Origin: Syngnathus acus
Taxonomy: Eukaryota; Chordata; Actinopteri; Syngnathiformes; Syngnathidae
DNA length: 64,000 bases
Direction of reading: 5' to 3'
Assembly (NCBI RefSeq): GCF_901709675.1
Contig: NC_051095.1
Span: 17,408,456 to 17,472,455 of the forward strand
Made by a program: the position numbers and the translations under genes
Shown: positions 24,433-35,900 of the stretch, piece by piece
Layout: each line of letters opens with the position of its first letter
How positions within the stretch are numbered: the stretch's first letter is position 1
The notes under the pieces: generated by a model
What the model saw: only the letters and a program-made list of their open reading frames with translations
Database searches by the model: none
What the model was told of the DNA's origin: nothing

Positions 24433-26174
24433 CTATTTGCGTCCTCCGGTCTGGCTGTCCAAGTGAGCTCTCGTATTGCGCAACATCTCCATGTACAGTC
24501 TGTGATTCTCACTGCAACATCAATGGAAACATGTTGTTTATGACATTACTATTATCATGACATTATTGATTATAAAATCAGCTCAGCCCCAGGTGATGTA
24601 AATAAATAAAATATCAATAAAAAACAAGTACAAATGATGCATTGAGTGGTATTTTTATGTTAAAAAACTGTGCTACACCATCCACTTAGTAGCTAGGAAA
24701 GCAAGCAGAAGAACTAACGTCAGTACTCCTTACCATACCATGTGCGTATCAACATTGCACATTTGTATAGTAGTTGCTTGTTGATAGGCAGAATGTGTGG
24801 GCTGTGTAATGTCCAAAAATGTCCAATTCACAAAATAACAATGCTAATTGCAGTTTGAATACAATGCTGCTGGCGTAAACTTGGCGCTCCTCAGCTGAAA
24901 CTTGATCATGACAGTAGCGATTGTACACGGAAAGGAAATCGTCATGCCAGGCGTGATCGTGAGTGAAAACTTAGGAGAAGTTGCTTTTTTCTTGCCCGGA
25001 CAACAAAAAAATACTCAATGTTGGTAAATGTCAGAAAACAATAGCAATCATTGTAAAAATTCAACATGCACATCTCCACTTATGCCTACTTTAACTTCAG
25101 AAAATATCAAAACATTGCCTTTGTATGTTGTATTTTATTGGCATTATAAGGCCTTCCTCTCTGTAGGCACTTAAGGAGGGAAACAGTCATGTCCATAAAC
25201 TCCAAAATAGTGCAGAAATCATTCTGACAATGTCAGAGATTCATGTGGGCATGCGTAGACATGTGCATGTGAATTTTGGTGACGACTGACAAGAGCTTTC
25301 TGACAGTCTTGTTCGCACCTCCTCAGTCAGGATCCCAAGCTTGCGTTCCGTAAATGTCATCGCTCTCTTCCTAACTGTCATTATTCTGCCATGGTCTTGG
25401 GCTCTACATTAGAATACTTTGTCACTTACTCCGCCACAGACTGGTCAAACATCAGGTGACCCATATCCATGTAGAACTGGGCATCTGTTCGAAGGGCTGT
25501 CCAGTACTCGTTAGCCTGAGAGACACAACCGATGTCAAGGAAATTCATGCAAAATCAAAGATATTTTTTGACCATTGCACACTACTTGAAGCTCCACAAG
25601 TCACTTCAGCGTAGTTCCTTAGCAATGAGAAGTCACAAAGGGTGCCAAAGCAACACAAACTAGTGACAACCATGTCACCTGCTCCTGGATGGTGTAACCC
25701 CACTGGTTCTGAGAATTGTGGGGGTCCCAGTATCCCGACTGTCTTTTCAGCCGGATGAAGCGCTTTGCTTCCTCATCTCTCAGAAATGGGGCCGCCAGAA
25801 CCCCTAAATACAAAATGATGACAGAAGATAGCTTGAACAGTGCAAAGGACTCTCGACAAAAAACGCTTTCTGGGCTGAAGAATGATGAATTAATGAAGTT
25901 GGGAAAAAAAATATAGTAAACAAACTACCCTTCAGTGTTTAAATATGCTAAAAGCATATTGTACAGCCAATCAGAGTAAATTTCTTCACCACATTTTTAC
26001 ATTACTAACCACAAGATCAGGCTCACCTGCACAATCCAATAGAAGAGTAATTTGTAATGAGTTATAATAAATACATATTAATATTTGAGTGACCTATGAC
26101 TTGATGATGATATAATAATTATGTTAAATATTGTACTTACCAGTGAAAAGAGCAAAAAGCATTACAAACTTCAT
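24433..26174 (-). CDS. Small secreted protein, candidate peptide-hormone precursor (family not recognised)
   Basis: Four coding exons on the - strand join in phase with GT/AG borders: 26174-26141, 25803-25679, 25515-25430 and 24511-24433, giving 107 residues. A non-coding 5' exon probably ends at 26295 (donor GTAAAT). Residues 1-16 (MKFVMLFALFTGVLAA) are a clear signal peptide. The mature part has no cysteine. It carries Lys-Arg at 25-26 and 31-32, with Gln33 directly after the second site, aromatic-rich motifs (GYWDPH, QWGYTIQEQ, YWTAL) and a C-terminal Gly-Gly-Arg-Lys. KR|Q and G-R-K are the processing pattern of pyroglutamylated, amidated peptides; that is inference. The pattern KRQ..WD is loosely like augurin (ECRG4), but I cannot assign a family. 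Failure to splice after 25430 would give an early stop two codons on (VAE-stop), a possible shorter isoform. Confidence 0.72.
25590..25640. repeat. Fragment of a decayed dispersed repeat
   Basis: The phrase CACTTCAGCGTAGTTCCTTA resembles CACTTCAACATAGTTCCTTA near 56032 and, more distantly, sequence near 45710. It lies in intron 3 of the small secreted-protein gene. Similarity was judged by eye. Confidence 0.35.
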
Positions 26175-26299
26175 GTCTATAAAAAGAAAAAGAAAATAGT
26201 ATTTTAGGTGCATCGTTTCAACACAAAACTATTTAAAGAGTAAAATAAAATACAGTACATTATTTATCCTGAGAAGAAAATGCTCCAAATTTACCTGCA

Positions 26300-29200
26300 G
26301 AGTGAGTGCTGATCTCAGCTTCAAACTGAGAACCTCACAAATGAATGTGGAAGAGAACAGGAGTTTCTTTCAGCAAGAAGCTGAGAGGAATGCGTTAAGT
26401 CAAACAAACAAGACTTAGAAGGTAACGGTCCAAAACACACACAATCACACACACACTGCTGCTTCACTTTGGGAACAAGTTAAGCTCTGAGAGTTATAAT
26501 AAAGACAACGACTGTATTAAGCAGTCATCAATGTACAATACCAATTAAGAAAAAGCAAAGTCTTGCTTTGAAAGGAAAACAATATACAAAAAATACAGAC
26601 TTACAAACAATTCTACATTTTAATGAGCTCACTTTCTTGAGGTTACGCTTAAAATTTATGAAACATGAATAATTCCGAGCAGGATTTGAGATTTAAGAGG
26701 AAGCCATGCAGCAAAAGCAGTACACACAGTGGTAGTTTTAAGAATATATCTCTGAGCTTTTTTTTTTCCATAAATGTGTAAGTCATGCCCCATTATCTTG
26801 TACCGTGTACTCTACCGTTTTCTAACAAAGCTGTTAAAACTTTGAAGCTATGGTCCCATTTCAATATTGTCAATGTTTCTTAATTTTTATTTAGGAACCC
26901 TGGCATTTATTGATGTGATCTGTAAATATATTGTCAATGTAAACTGCGTCGTTAAATAAAGATTTATTTAAAAAAATATATTCTCTACTTCTACTATCTC
27001 TTTGGAAGTGTGTGTGCATTTGTCTGTGTGTGTCAGTACAATAACGGTTCCTCCACTGGGTGGGGTTCTGACTACATTCATGAATGGCTCCAGCAGCCCT
27101 TTAACTAATGAACCACTTCTGTAGAGCTGCACTGCACCATAGTGAGATTAATACTTGGAGTACCTTATCCAGCTAATCATTGAGTTTAGGTCCGACCGCA
27201 TGATATCAGATGGATGCACTTAAATACAACAAACTACAAGACACCCAAACATCATTAGCTGATCCACTTCTACTCATGGAAAAAAATGCAAATTTTTGTG
27301 AGAATTCCATTTGTGTCCAAACATTTCAATTCTCCACCACGATCTTTGCTGTGACCACAGATGAGAAAAGAAGCTAACAAAAGAGAGAACTATAAAAGAA
27401 AATTGCACACACACAAGGAGATGCAGAGCCAAGATAAAAGAGTGAAAAAGCAACGCCACAACATTTAAGTCCATTAGTGGAACACTGCTCATGTATTAAA
27501 GATAAGAGAATTAACATCTCCCTCCGCTCTTTGCACTATTTTCTACACTTACCTCTTTACTGTCTCTCTCCTGGCACACACCCACAGGAAGACTATTGTT
27601 CTATTGTAAAAGTAACACACCATTATGCAGGTTGACATTAACATGATGAACTAATGATCTTTCTGTTGTCTATCGACATGCATGTTTGAATTTTTAAAGA
27701 CTTTATTGGTGCTGTTTATTGTCTTGCTGGCTCAACTGTTGGAGCTCAAACTGGGGAGCTTTTGGGATAGAGTTTATTCCATAATGCAGGCTTGTGTGTG
27801 CGTGTTCAACCCTCAGGGCACAAGATGGGGGGTGAATATATTTAGTGCAAGTAAACTGTTTTCACATTTGGGAAGGACAAATTTATATGGAGCATAATAC
27901 TCTCTTAAATACAAATCCTGTTACTCACTAAGATGGAACTACCGTTGCATTGTATTCAATTCGTGAACAAAATTTATGTGCATTAAAAAATTATAGTGTG
28001 AATCCTGTGCATTGGTATGTGCAATGACAATGGAAGTTGGGAATCAAACTCTTTCATGGAGTAAACCAATCTGGCAATTTTTCAACAGCACAATTGAGAT
28101 TAGATCAAGCACCAAGACCCGTTAGTTTGTCACTATGTAAGTTTGACCCAGTTTTTCGAGTCTGCTTCCTTCTAAACAGCAAATCAGATCATCAGCTCAC
28201 TACTTACTCTCCAGCTCTAGTGTACAACATGCAGCTATTGCACACTATTGACTTTCGATTTCCGCCAATTACACATATTCAAACAATGATGTCATACATC
28301 CGTCACATTAATCACCTGTCACTTAAGCATTTGTTAGCATTAAAAAGATACAATCACAGTGAATTTTTATACATACTGTGATAAGGCAAGTGGGCAAACC
28401 GTTTTTATTTTCCAGCTGTTTTTTGTCTTTAAAAATACATTTCAATGTACACTCTCTTTGTACATCAATTTTACCTTCAGGAGAACACCTTAAAATTGAC
28501 TTATATCACGTGATATATATTTGGTCTTGGAAAATGTAAAAAATTATCTTTTAGTCCAGTAATGAGCTCTGTGTCCTCTATGGCTGTCCGAGCACATTCA
28601 AGCATGGATTAAATTCTATAACAAATAAAATCTAAATACACGATAGACTTCCAAAAGAGTGTCTTGAGACATGAATGCAATGGCAGCACTACTTTTTGAA
28701 TGAACTACAGTAAAACCGCGTCGAAGAGAGTGAGTCGATAGGAACATTTAAAGAGTTTTTCCACCTCATTGCTTCTTGGATTCTAGTTCTGCTGGGAATT
28801 GTCTCCAGAGCTCATCTGCTTCTGAGCCACACTGGCCTACAATAATGATAAAAACAACCAATATTTGGTAGAAATGTTGGAAGTGTGAACATGAGCAAAT
28901 ATTATGTGACAATTAACTGATATCAATGAGTACACCTGCAGAATGTAACACAGGCTAATTAAATAAAACTATCAACATTTTCATGGTACAGTATTAGCAC
29001 TGGTAGAGTAGCAAGAGTGGGACAGGGGGGCTTTTGGGGTCACTGTCCTGAAATATGCTTGGACTCCCTAGGTGCCAGGCCAGATTGGATATTTTATTTC
29101 GCAACACGGAGGGACCAGGCTGGCCTACGAATAGCAAAAATCCTCGTAAAATTGACACCCACTCAAATTCACTGGGGATAATTTATTTATTTATTTTTTA

Positions 29201-29700
29201 CAAGGCTCAGACATTCTTTGAAATGCTGATAAATATTTGTTATATGAAGAACGGGGGTAAGACGTGGAAAAAACATGCGGAGGTCATATGACCTGCAGTC
29301 ACAAGGCCAAAGACTCTCAAAATTAAGCACATGGTAAACAAACAAACAAAAAAAAAAAATTAAAAAACTTTAAAGGGAAAAGGAGCATGTGTCAGGGCAT
29401 CCATACCCCCATTTCTCCACATCCCTATTTTTTGCTGAATTTCATATATCACGAGTTTAAAGGTTATTGGTTTATTTTGAATACACCCACATTCCATTTA
29501 TTAGGTGTGCACAGTTGTGGAGCCATATACTACAGTATATTTGCTTATTGATATATCCGCTCTTGAAAAACGACCAGATTTCTCACCAAGCAAATTTGCA
29601 GGTTGGCTAATTTTTGACAAAAATCCTAATTATTTCAGTTTATCCAGTTTTTTTTTTAAATTTCTTTATTTCTGACCTACACGATTAAAAGCTGAATCAT
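26300..29700. other. Intergenic region between the small secreted-protein gene and chrna8
   Basis: No coding exon is recognised. An AT-rich stretch with AATAAAGATTTATTTAAAAAAA near 26955-26976 could be the tail of an old retro-insertion. The rest is low-complexity AT-rich sequence with short open frames lacking motifs. Promoter elements for the divergent - strand gene (near 26340-26500) and chrna8 (near 29750) presumably lie at the edges. Confidence 0.4.
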
Positions 29701-29749
29701 GTTATTTGGATGAGTCCTAATGTACATTTTCTGGCAAAATAAGTTTAAA

Positions 29750-29997
29750 TCGCACCTCGACCACCACAAGCGCGCTCCATTGTGCAATATCGTAAAGTCT
29801 CATGAACGCGCTAATCTTCACTTGTTCTGGATTGTCAATAGCGAGCATGGTGCCCCCTCCCTTCCTCTCTTGCTCACTCTTCTCCTCTTCTCCCTTTACC
29901 CCGCCTCTCTCCTGTATCTTGTTCCCGCCACCCTCCAAACGACAAAGATCATCAGCAGCAGAGAGCCCGTAGCCAGGGCCGGTGCCAACCTGCCAGG
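29750..29997 (+). promoter_or_regulatory. chrna8: chrna8 5' region with pyrimidine-rich leader and upstream ORF
   Basis: CpG-bearing, then strongly pyrimidine-rich sequence (CT runs, about 29850-29935), precedes the start codon at 29998. An upstream ATG at 29847 opens a 41-codon frame that ends at 29972, 25 bases before the main ATG. The main ATG context, GCCAGGATGC, has the favourable purine at -3. Whether the uORF is transcribed cannot be seen. Confidence 0.4.
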
Positions 29998-32900
29998 ATG
30001 CGGTGCTGTAAGTTTTGGGCTGCGTGTTCGGTTGGATTTTACATGTGGACAGCCCTCCTCTTCAAAGGTATGTATGTCACAAACAAATTATTTACAGTGC
30101 ACGCTCAAGGTCTGTTCAGTAAGTGCACAGGTTGGAACAAGTATGGGGGGGGGATTGAAGATGAAGGCGATTCGACACTTGTGATGGTTATTCATGGAAT
30201 CCAGGAGTATTCTTCAAGTTTTGAAAGTTGAGCAATAATGATCCCTGCACTTGAAGTGCAAGATACTTTTGAATTGAAATGCTTAAGAAAATATTTGATT
30301 AACAATTCTGGACACATGCTATTAAGTTATACCTAGATATGTACAATTAAAAATATGGATATTAACATAATATGCTGTATAGTCTACAATTTATCTACAG
30401 TCTACAGTTTGGGCATAAATATAACTTTCATACACTCTACATACAGGGTGCATAATAACTTTCCTGGTTCTTTTATCTCAAACAAATTATTTTAGGTTGC
30501 ATTACCTGACATGTTTCGGCTTGTACTTCCGCCTTCATCAGAGTGTCACTCATAATAATTAATCGGTACAACTATTGCTACCAATGATACTATAGCCTAC
30601 TTCCCACTTGCACATCCATCCATCCATCCATCCATCCATCCATCCATCCATCCATCCATCCATCCATCCATCCATCCATCCATCCATCCATCCATCCATC
30701 CATCCATCCATCCAAAAAGCATTAACTCATGAATTTATCTTTAGATAAAAGATTTTTAGACGAGGCAGCTTTAAGAACGTATTCAATGCTCTTCTCCATC
30801 TCCACTTGATGCTAAAGGTGGTAAATAGTAAATAGAGCTTTAAAAGCAATATGTGGAGAAGCTTCTACAGCAAAAACCTCAATAATCAACCACTGTTTTT
30901 GTAAATCTTGGCGGTATTTGTACATGGCTGATACGACAGTTGGTAGTGGACATGTCATTACCTTAGGAAAGATGATTATTGGACTGAAAGTGGTTGGTTG
31001 GAGTTCCATTAAGCTGACAATTAAAACAGAAAGTCAGACAGAATGCTGGAAGCATGGTGGACTATTCACTCTTGTCTGATAACTGGTTGCCTCTTGAGCA
31101 TGTCATTACAGCACCAGCTCTCCAGGCATGAGCAATCAATGCACGCTAAATCAAACTGTTACAGTAGCGTTGCAGTTGATTTGAGCCGAAATTGATTGGT
31201 CATTCGTGGAGACAGGCACAAGGATGATGCAATAGAAAAGTGACCCACACGCACTCATGAATCAAACAATATAAACTCATCTTTTCTGTACATTGTACAT
31301 TATAATCATACAATTACATCCCCACTCATTTGATGAAACTAATGTTTTGCAAGTGCTCCAAATAGCCCAAGTGTTATCTTTTATACATGAAATATAGGCA
31401 AGCTTTGGAGTGCTTCTGCCTTGACACCATGTTGGAAAAGTTCCAAAGCAGAATCCTCTTCTTTCTTATGACACCATCATTCAATTGACAAGAGGAATCA
31501 TCAGGCAAGAAAAGCAACCCTCAGAGAGAGGTTTTTCAATTCTTATCCTTATTCACCGCTGAGGTTTTGCTACTCTTTGAACACAAGTTGTACATAGAGG
31601 TTGAAGTAACTTTCAAAGTCAGACTCATCAAAACAACATTCGTATTCAGTTTGGGAATATGATTCAAACGACCACCAGCCCTATGCTTGGTATCGGGCTT
31701 ACTCGCATCCAACAACTTTTTGGATTGATCTTTTATTCTTGACCCTCATGAAGGTTCAGACGCTCGTAAACCCAAATCTGCCTGGCCCAGATGCCGTAAT
31801 ATTATCATTTCCATTCAACGTCTCTTCTCTCTCTTGGTGTCTCTTTTACAGTTTTTTATTCTGTACTGCAGACTAATATGTTCCCCTAGTCAGCAATAAG
31901 TGACTCTTCCCGAGCCTCTTTGCTATTTACTAATGGCCTACATATAGCTTAGCACATTGAATGCCCTGTTCAGTTTGATACCCATGGCATACAGTGGTTT
32001 ATGTGACACTCTTCAGTCAATGATGACACTTAAATTGACACATTATCTTGTTCTTGAACCTCAAAGCAATGGAAACCTCTTGTGACCTTCATCTTCCAGA
32101 GTCTGAAATGTCAAACATTTCACTAGTGAAGTTAAATCACCTTATAAATGATCTGAAATACTGTTGGACGAGGCTGGACACCTACAGTATCATGTTGGGT
32201 TAGCACTAGCATCAGTTTTGACTGAGCGCGTTATAGCATGAAAATTGAAGACACATTGGAGGTCTTTGCTTCCGGATTAGGATTAAACATCGAGTGGTTT
32301 TAGGGCTGTGATCCCTTACCATAGATTATAAAACTCCCCTATATGATTGCTATTAGCACACTTGTCCATATGTTCTGCTTGTCACATTTTTCTTTTTTCA
32401 CGTTTGAATGCACAAAGTTCTCTTTAAAGTCCTTAAATGATTGTTTTTGTTTTTGTAACTAGGACACATTTATTCATTACATTTGAAATCGTTGTATACA
32501 CAGTTGCAGTTGTAAATTTAAATGTAGGCAACTTCAACTCTGGAAGGTATTAATCTGGCGGCAGCTTCATAGGATGCTGCTTTCAGGTCCTCTAACCTGC
32601 CAAAAAATGTTCACTCCACTTCAACTCTGTTTTCTTTTGAAATGGTTTTTCATTCAACTTGTGCCCAACTATCACCTCTCCTCTTGGATAACAAACAAGA
32701 TGACCTGAGTTTTAGATGGCAGATTCTGAACACCTGCAGAGCTTCATTGCAGAACTCCTCCGATCTTCTTATCTTGACCTTATTTTTGCATCAGTGTTCT
32801 TAATAAAGGTCTCAGTGAGTGTATTCTACATTATTTGGTCAAAGTATTCAAGTGCAGTTTCTTTTCTTTCTCAAACAAAAGTGTGTCACCATTTTGAATT

Positions 32901-35900
32901 AAACAACAAAGGCTGCTTTGGGAATTTATTTTTCAGCCCCTTTACACACAGGATTGAAATATTTGCATTACTTTTTATACACACTTGCACACAAGCCAAC
33001 ACATATTTGCACCAAAGTAGCTGGAGATGTGCAGAGTTGTCATTTGGTTGACTCACCAGCAGCCCCCGAAGGAGGGGTTGGCTGACAGCGCTTTCTTTGT
33101 GCAGAACCCGTCCCCCTGCAGGTCTTGAAAGCTGGCCCAAAACACTAAAGGATCGATGTTCTTTTATGTTTTTCAAATGCGGCATCATGTTTTGTGTTGA
33201 TCCGATCAAATCCGTTTAGTATTTGTATGTCTCCTATGCAACCAAGTGTCAGTGTCTTTAATCAAAGTTGATTTAATGTAATTGGATGACTTTTTCTCTT
33301 TTTTTGTGCCGATTGTTTACCACTGTGTTTATTCATCATGATTCATGTGACCCTTATGAATTCCAAGCTTTGGTTTACTTATGCAGATATAGACAAATTT
33401 AGATGTAGCAAAGCCTGAATGGACTAAATAGAGGTGTGATAATGACTAAGTAAGTGGTAGAGAGGCAAAGATTTCAATTTGACACTTATGTCTTTACTAA
33501 ATAGATACAGCAATTCAAGAACAGTGCTGGACCAGTAATGTTACTTTTAAAACATATTTCCAAGTATATTTTTTCCACACAATATTGCATTGCATTATTG
33601 TAAAATACGCTTGGAATTTACATACACTAATTTACAGTCAGCGAATAAATGTGTGTGAGACGCTAAAGCCTGAGAGGGTTTAGCGCCACTAAGCGCAGAC
33701 ACAAAAACATCAGACATTCCTGTGTCTTTGTCTTTCAGTGTGTGTTCATGAGATATGAGTGTGTGTGAGCCTGAGAAAGGGAGAATGGGTCCCTGTGGCG
33801 GTCTGTTTTTGGGTAGACCAGCTCCGATGAGCATGTCTCAAAGTCAAACGTTATCGCCGAGTTGTTTGACAGCAGTAGAGAATTATGGCCTGATTACCCC
33901 CAAACAAACATGCAGGAGAAACACACATTGCATAAAAAGAGATCCTACTAAATTCCTTGCATTCATTTTTAGGTGACGCAAACTAATTGGAAATGGTGCC
34001 AATCGTGTTTTTCTTGGCTCGTCGTTTATTTCAATCCAAAACCCAATTGGCTACGGAATGTCTTAATTTATTACACAAAAAAAAGCAAGTGGATTCAGGG
34101 CAGCCAGAAAGACTGTGAGAGGAGAGAATGAGATCAAACGAGAGGATGCTCAAACAAAATATACTAAAAATGAGGTTGCATAAATTAGAGCTTCATGCGC
34201 AACACTGGTGATGTATAAAGCATCAGGTTGGGACAAAAACCGATGTAGAGATTAGGGAAGATAAGAACAAGCTTCTGACTTTTCCTTTTTAAATTTTCAT
34301 GTGACATTTAAAACTCTTATGATTCCAACGATGTGCACTATGGGTGGTTACCTGCTGCATTTAAACAACAGGGCAGCACAATAAAATGCCATTTAAAGTC
34401 ATAGTGCACTTAAAGACTGTATTTGAATGTATTTAGTTATTCTATTCACTCGTATGGTCGTGTATATGGACTCTTTTTGAATAAATATGGAATCATATCA
34501 TTCAGCCGAGAGCTTCTCAAACTTTTTACACCAAGTAGCAAAAAAATAAATAAATCTGCATGCCACCATAATGATGAATGCCGTCCCCATAGATGTTTAG
34601 CAAAACAGAAGGAATTAAAAAATTATATTATAGTACACTGTAGGCCATTGAAAATTTCTGCACCATTCTAAAAAAATAAAAACAACCGTAACTGTTGATT
34701 AGGCTGAATGTTTGGCACTTATGTAATAGATCTGTATGTAGAACTGATGTTTCAGTGAGGTTTCCCTGAAATTCTCACAATTTCATGTGTTCCATATCAC
34801 CTTTGTCATCGGTTGCATCATAAAGTCAAACAAGGTCAGTGAAACCATTGTACTGAAGGAGCATGAGAAATGTGCATTTTTGTACGGTGCTACAAAGTTA
34901 AAAGCGCCTCTGCCTCACAGCCCCTGCTGTGGTGCTGATACCCTTGGGCTTGCTTTAGTGCCCAGAGGTGCTCTAGCGCTGCTTATTAAATCAGAACTAA
35001 TTTTACGCGCAGTATTCTGATCCAATTCCAGTACACACTCCTCAACCTGTATGGAGCATTAAAGACCGTTTTAGGATTCTATGTTCTAAACATTCAGCCC
35101 ATATTCTACGTATGAATGAGTGCAGTGTCATTGCCATTAAGATCGAGTTGATGCATTTCTAACTTAGACTTTGTTGTTTCCGTTCAAATGTGACAAGATG
35201 GCCATTTGTTTAAATGAATACTCATTCTCTTTAAACTAAACAAGAGATGTTTTGAGTATATAATTTAGGGAAGCTTATCTAAAATGGCAGTGGTACACAT
35301 CTTGCCCGACCAGTCCTAATTTTGAGAGGATGCTTTGCGTAGATTTAAAACGATTTTTTTACCAAAGAGCTGAAAGATCATTTGGAGCTTTGAGTGACTT
35401 GACTGGCTACAAATATTTTTTAGCACATTAAAGTTGTACAACCTCAGGTGTTAATTTCTAATGAAATGTTGTGTAGCTTTACTGGGTGGCTTGAAGTTAC
35501 GGCTGCTAGTGAGTGTATGTTTCTCCCAGAATTGGTATTTTTAGATATTATATAATTCAATATTCCCTACAGCCTATCACTATCATGCATTCTGGATGAG
35601 TGAAGCTTTTTTGCTGATTGACAGAAAAAAAAACCTGATTCCATCAAGATTGGGGGGGGGGCAAATATTCATTAGTTTTTAAATTAGATGTCTGCAATAT
35701 GTTCCAAATAAGTTCATTTGTCACTTTTCATTTTAAAGACTTGAGAACAAAGGACACTAATTGTTGAAGATCTAAAGGTGGAATTCTTTGCTGTTCTCTC
35801 TGAATGTACATGAGTTCCTCAACAGTCCTTGGTCTCTAAGGTCATATTTTGCGATTCATAATGCACCACACATTTTCATTTCATTTCACATTTCAGGTCT

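Noticed and set aside
30613-30714. CRISPR-like array
   Set aside because: Uninterrupted tetranucleotide repeat with no spacers, in a eukaryotic intron.
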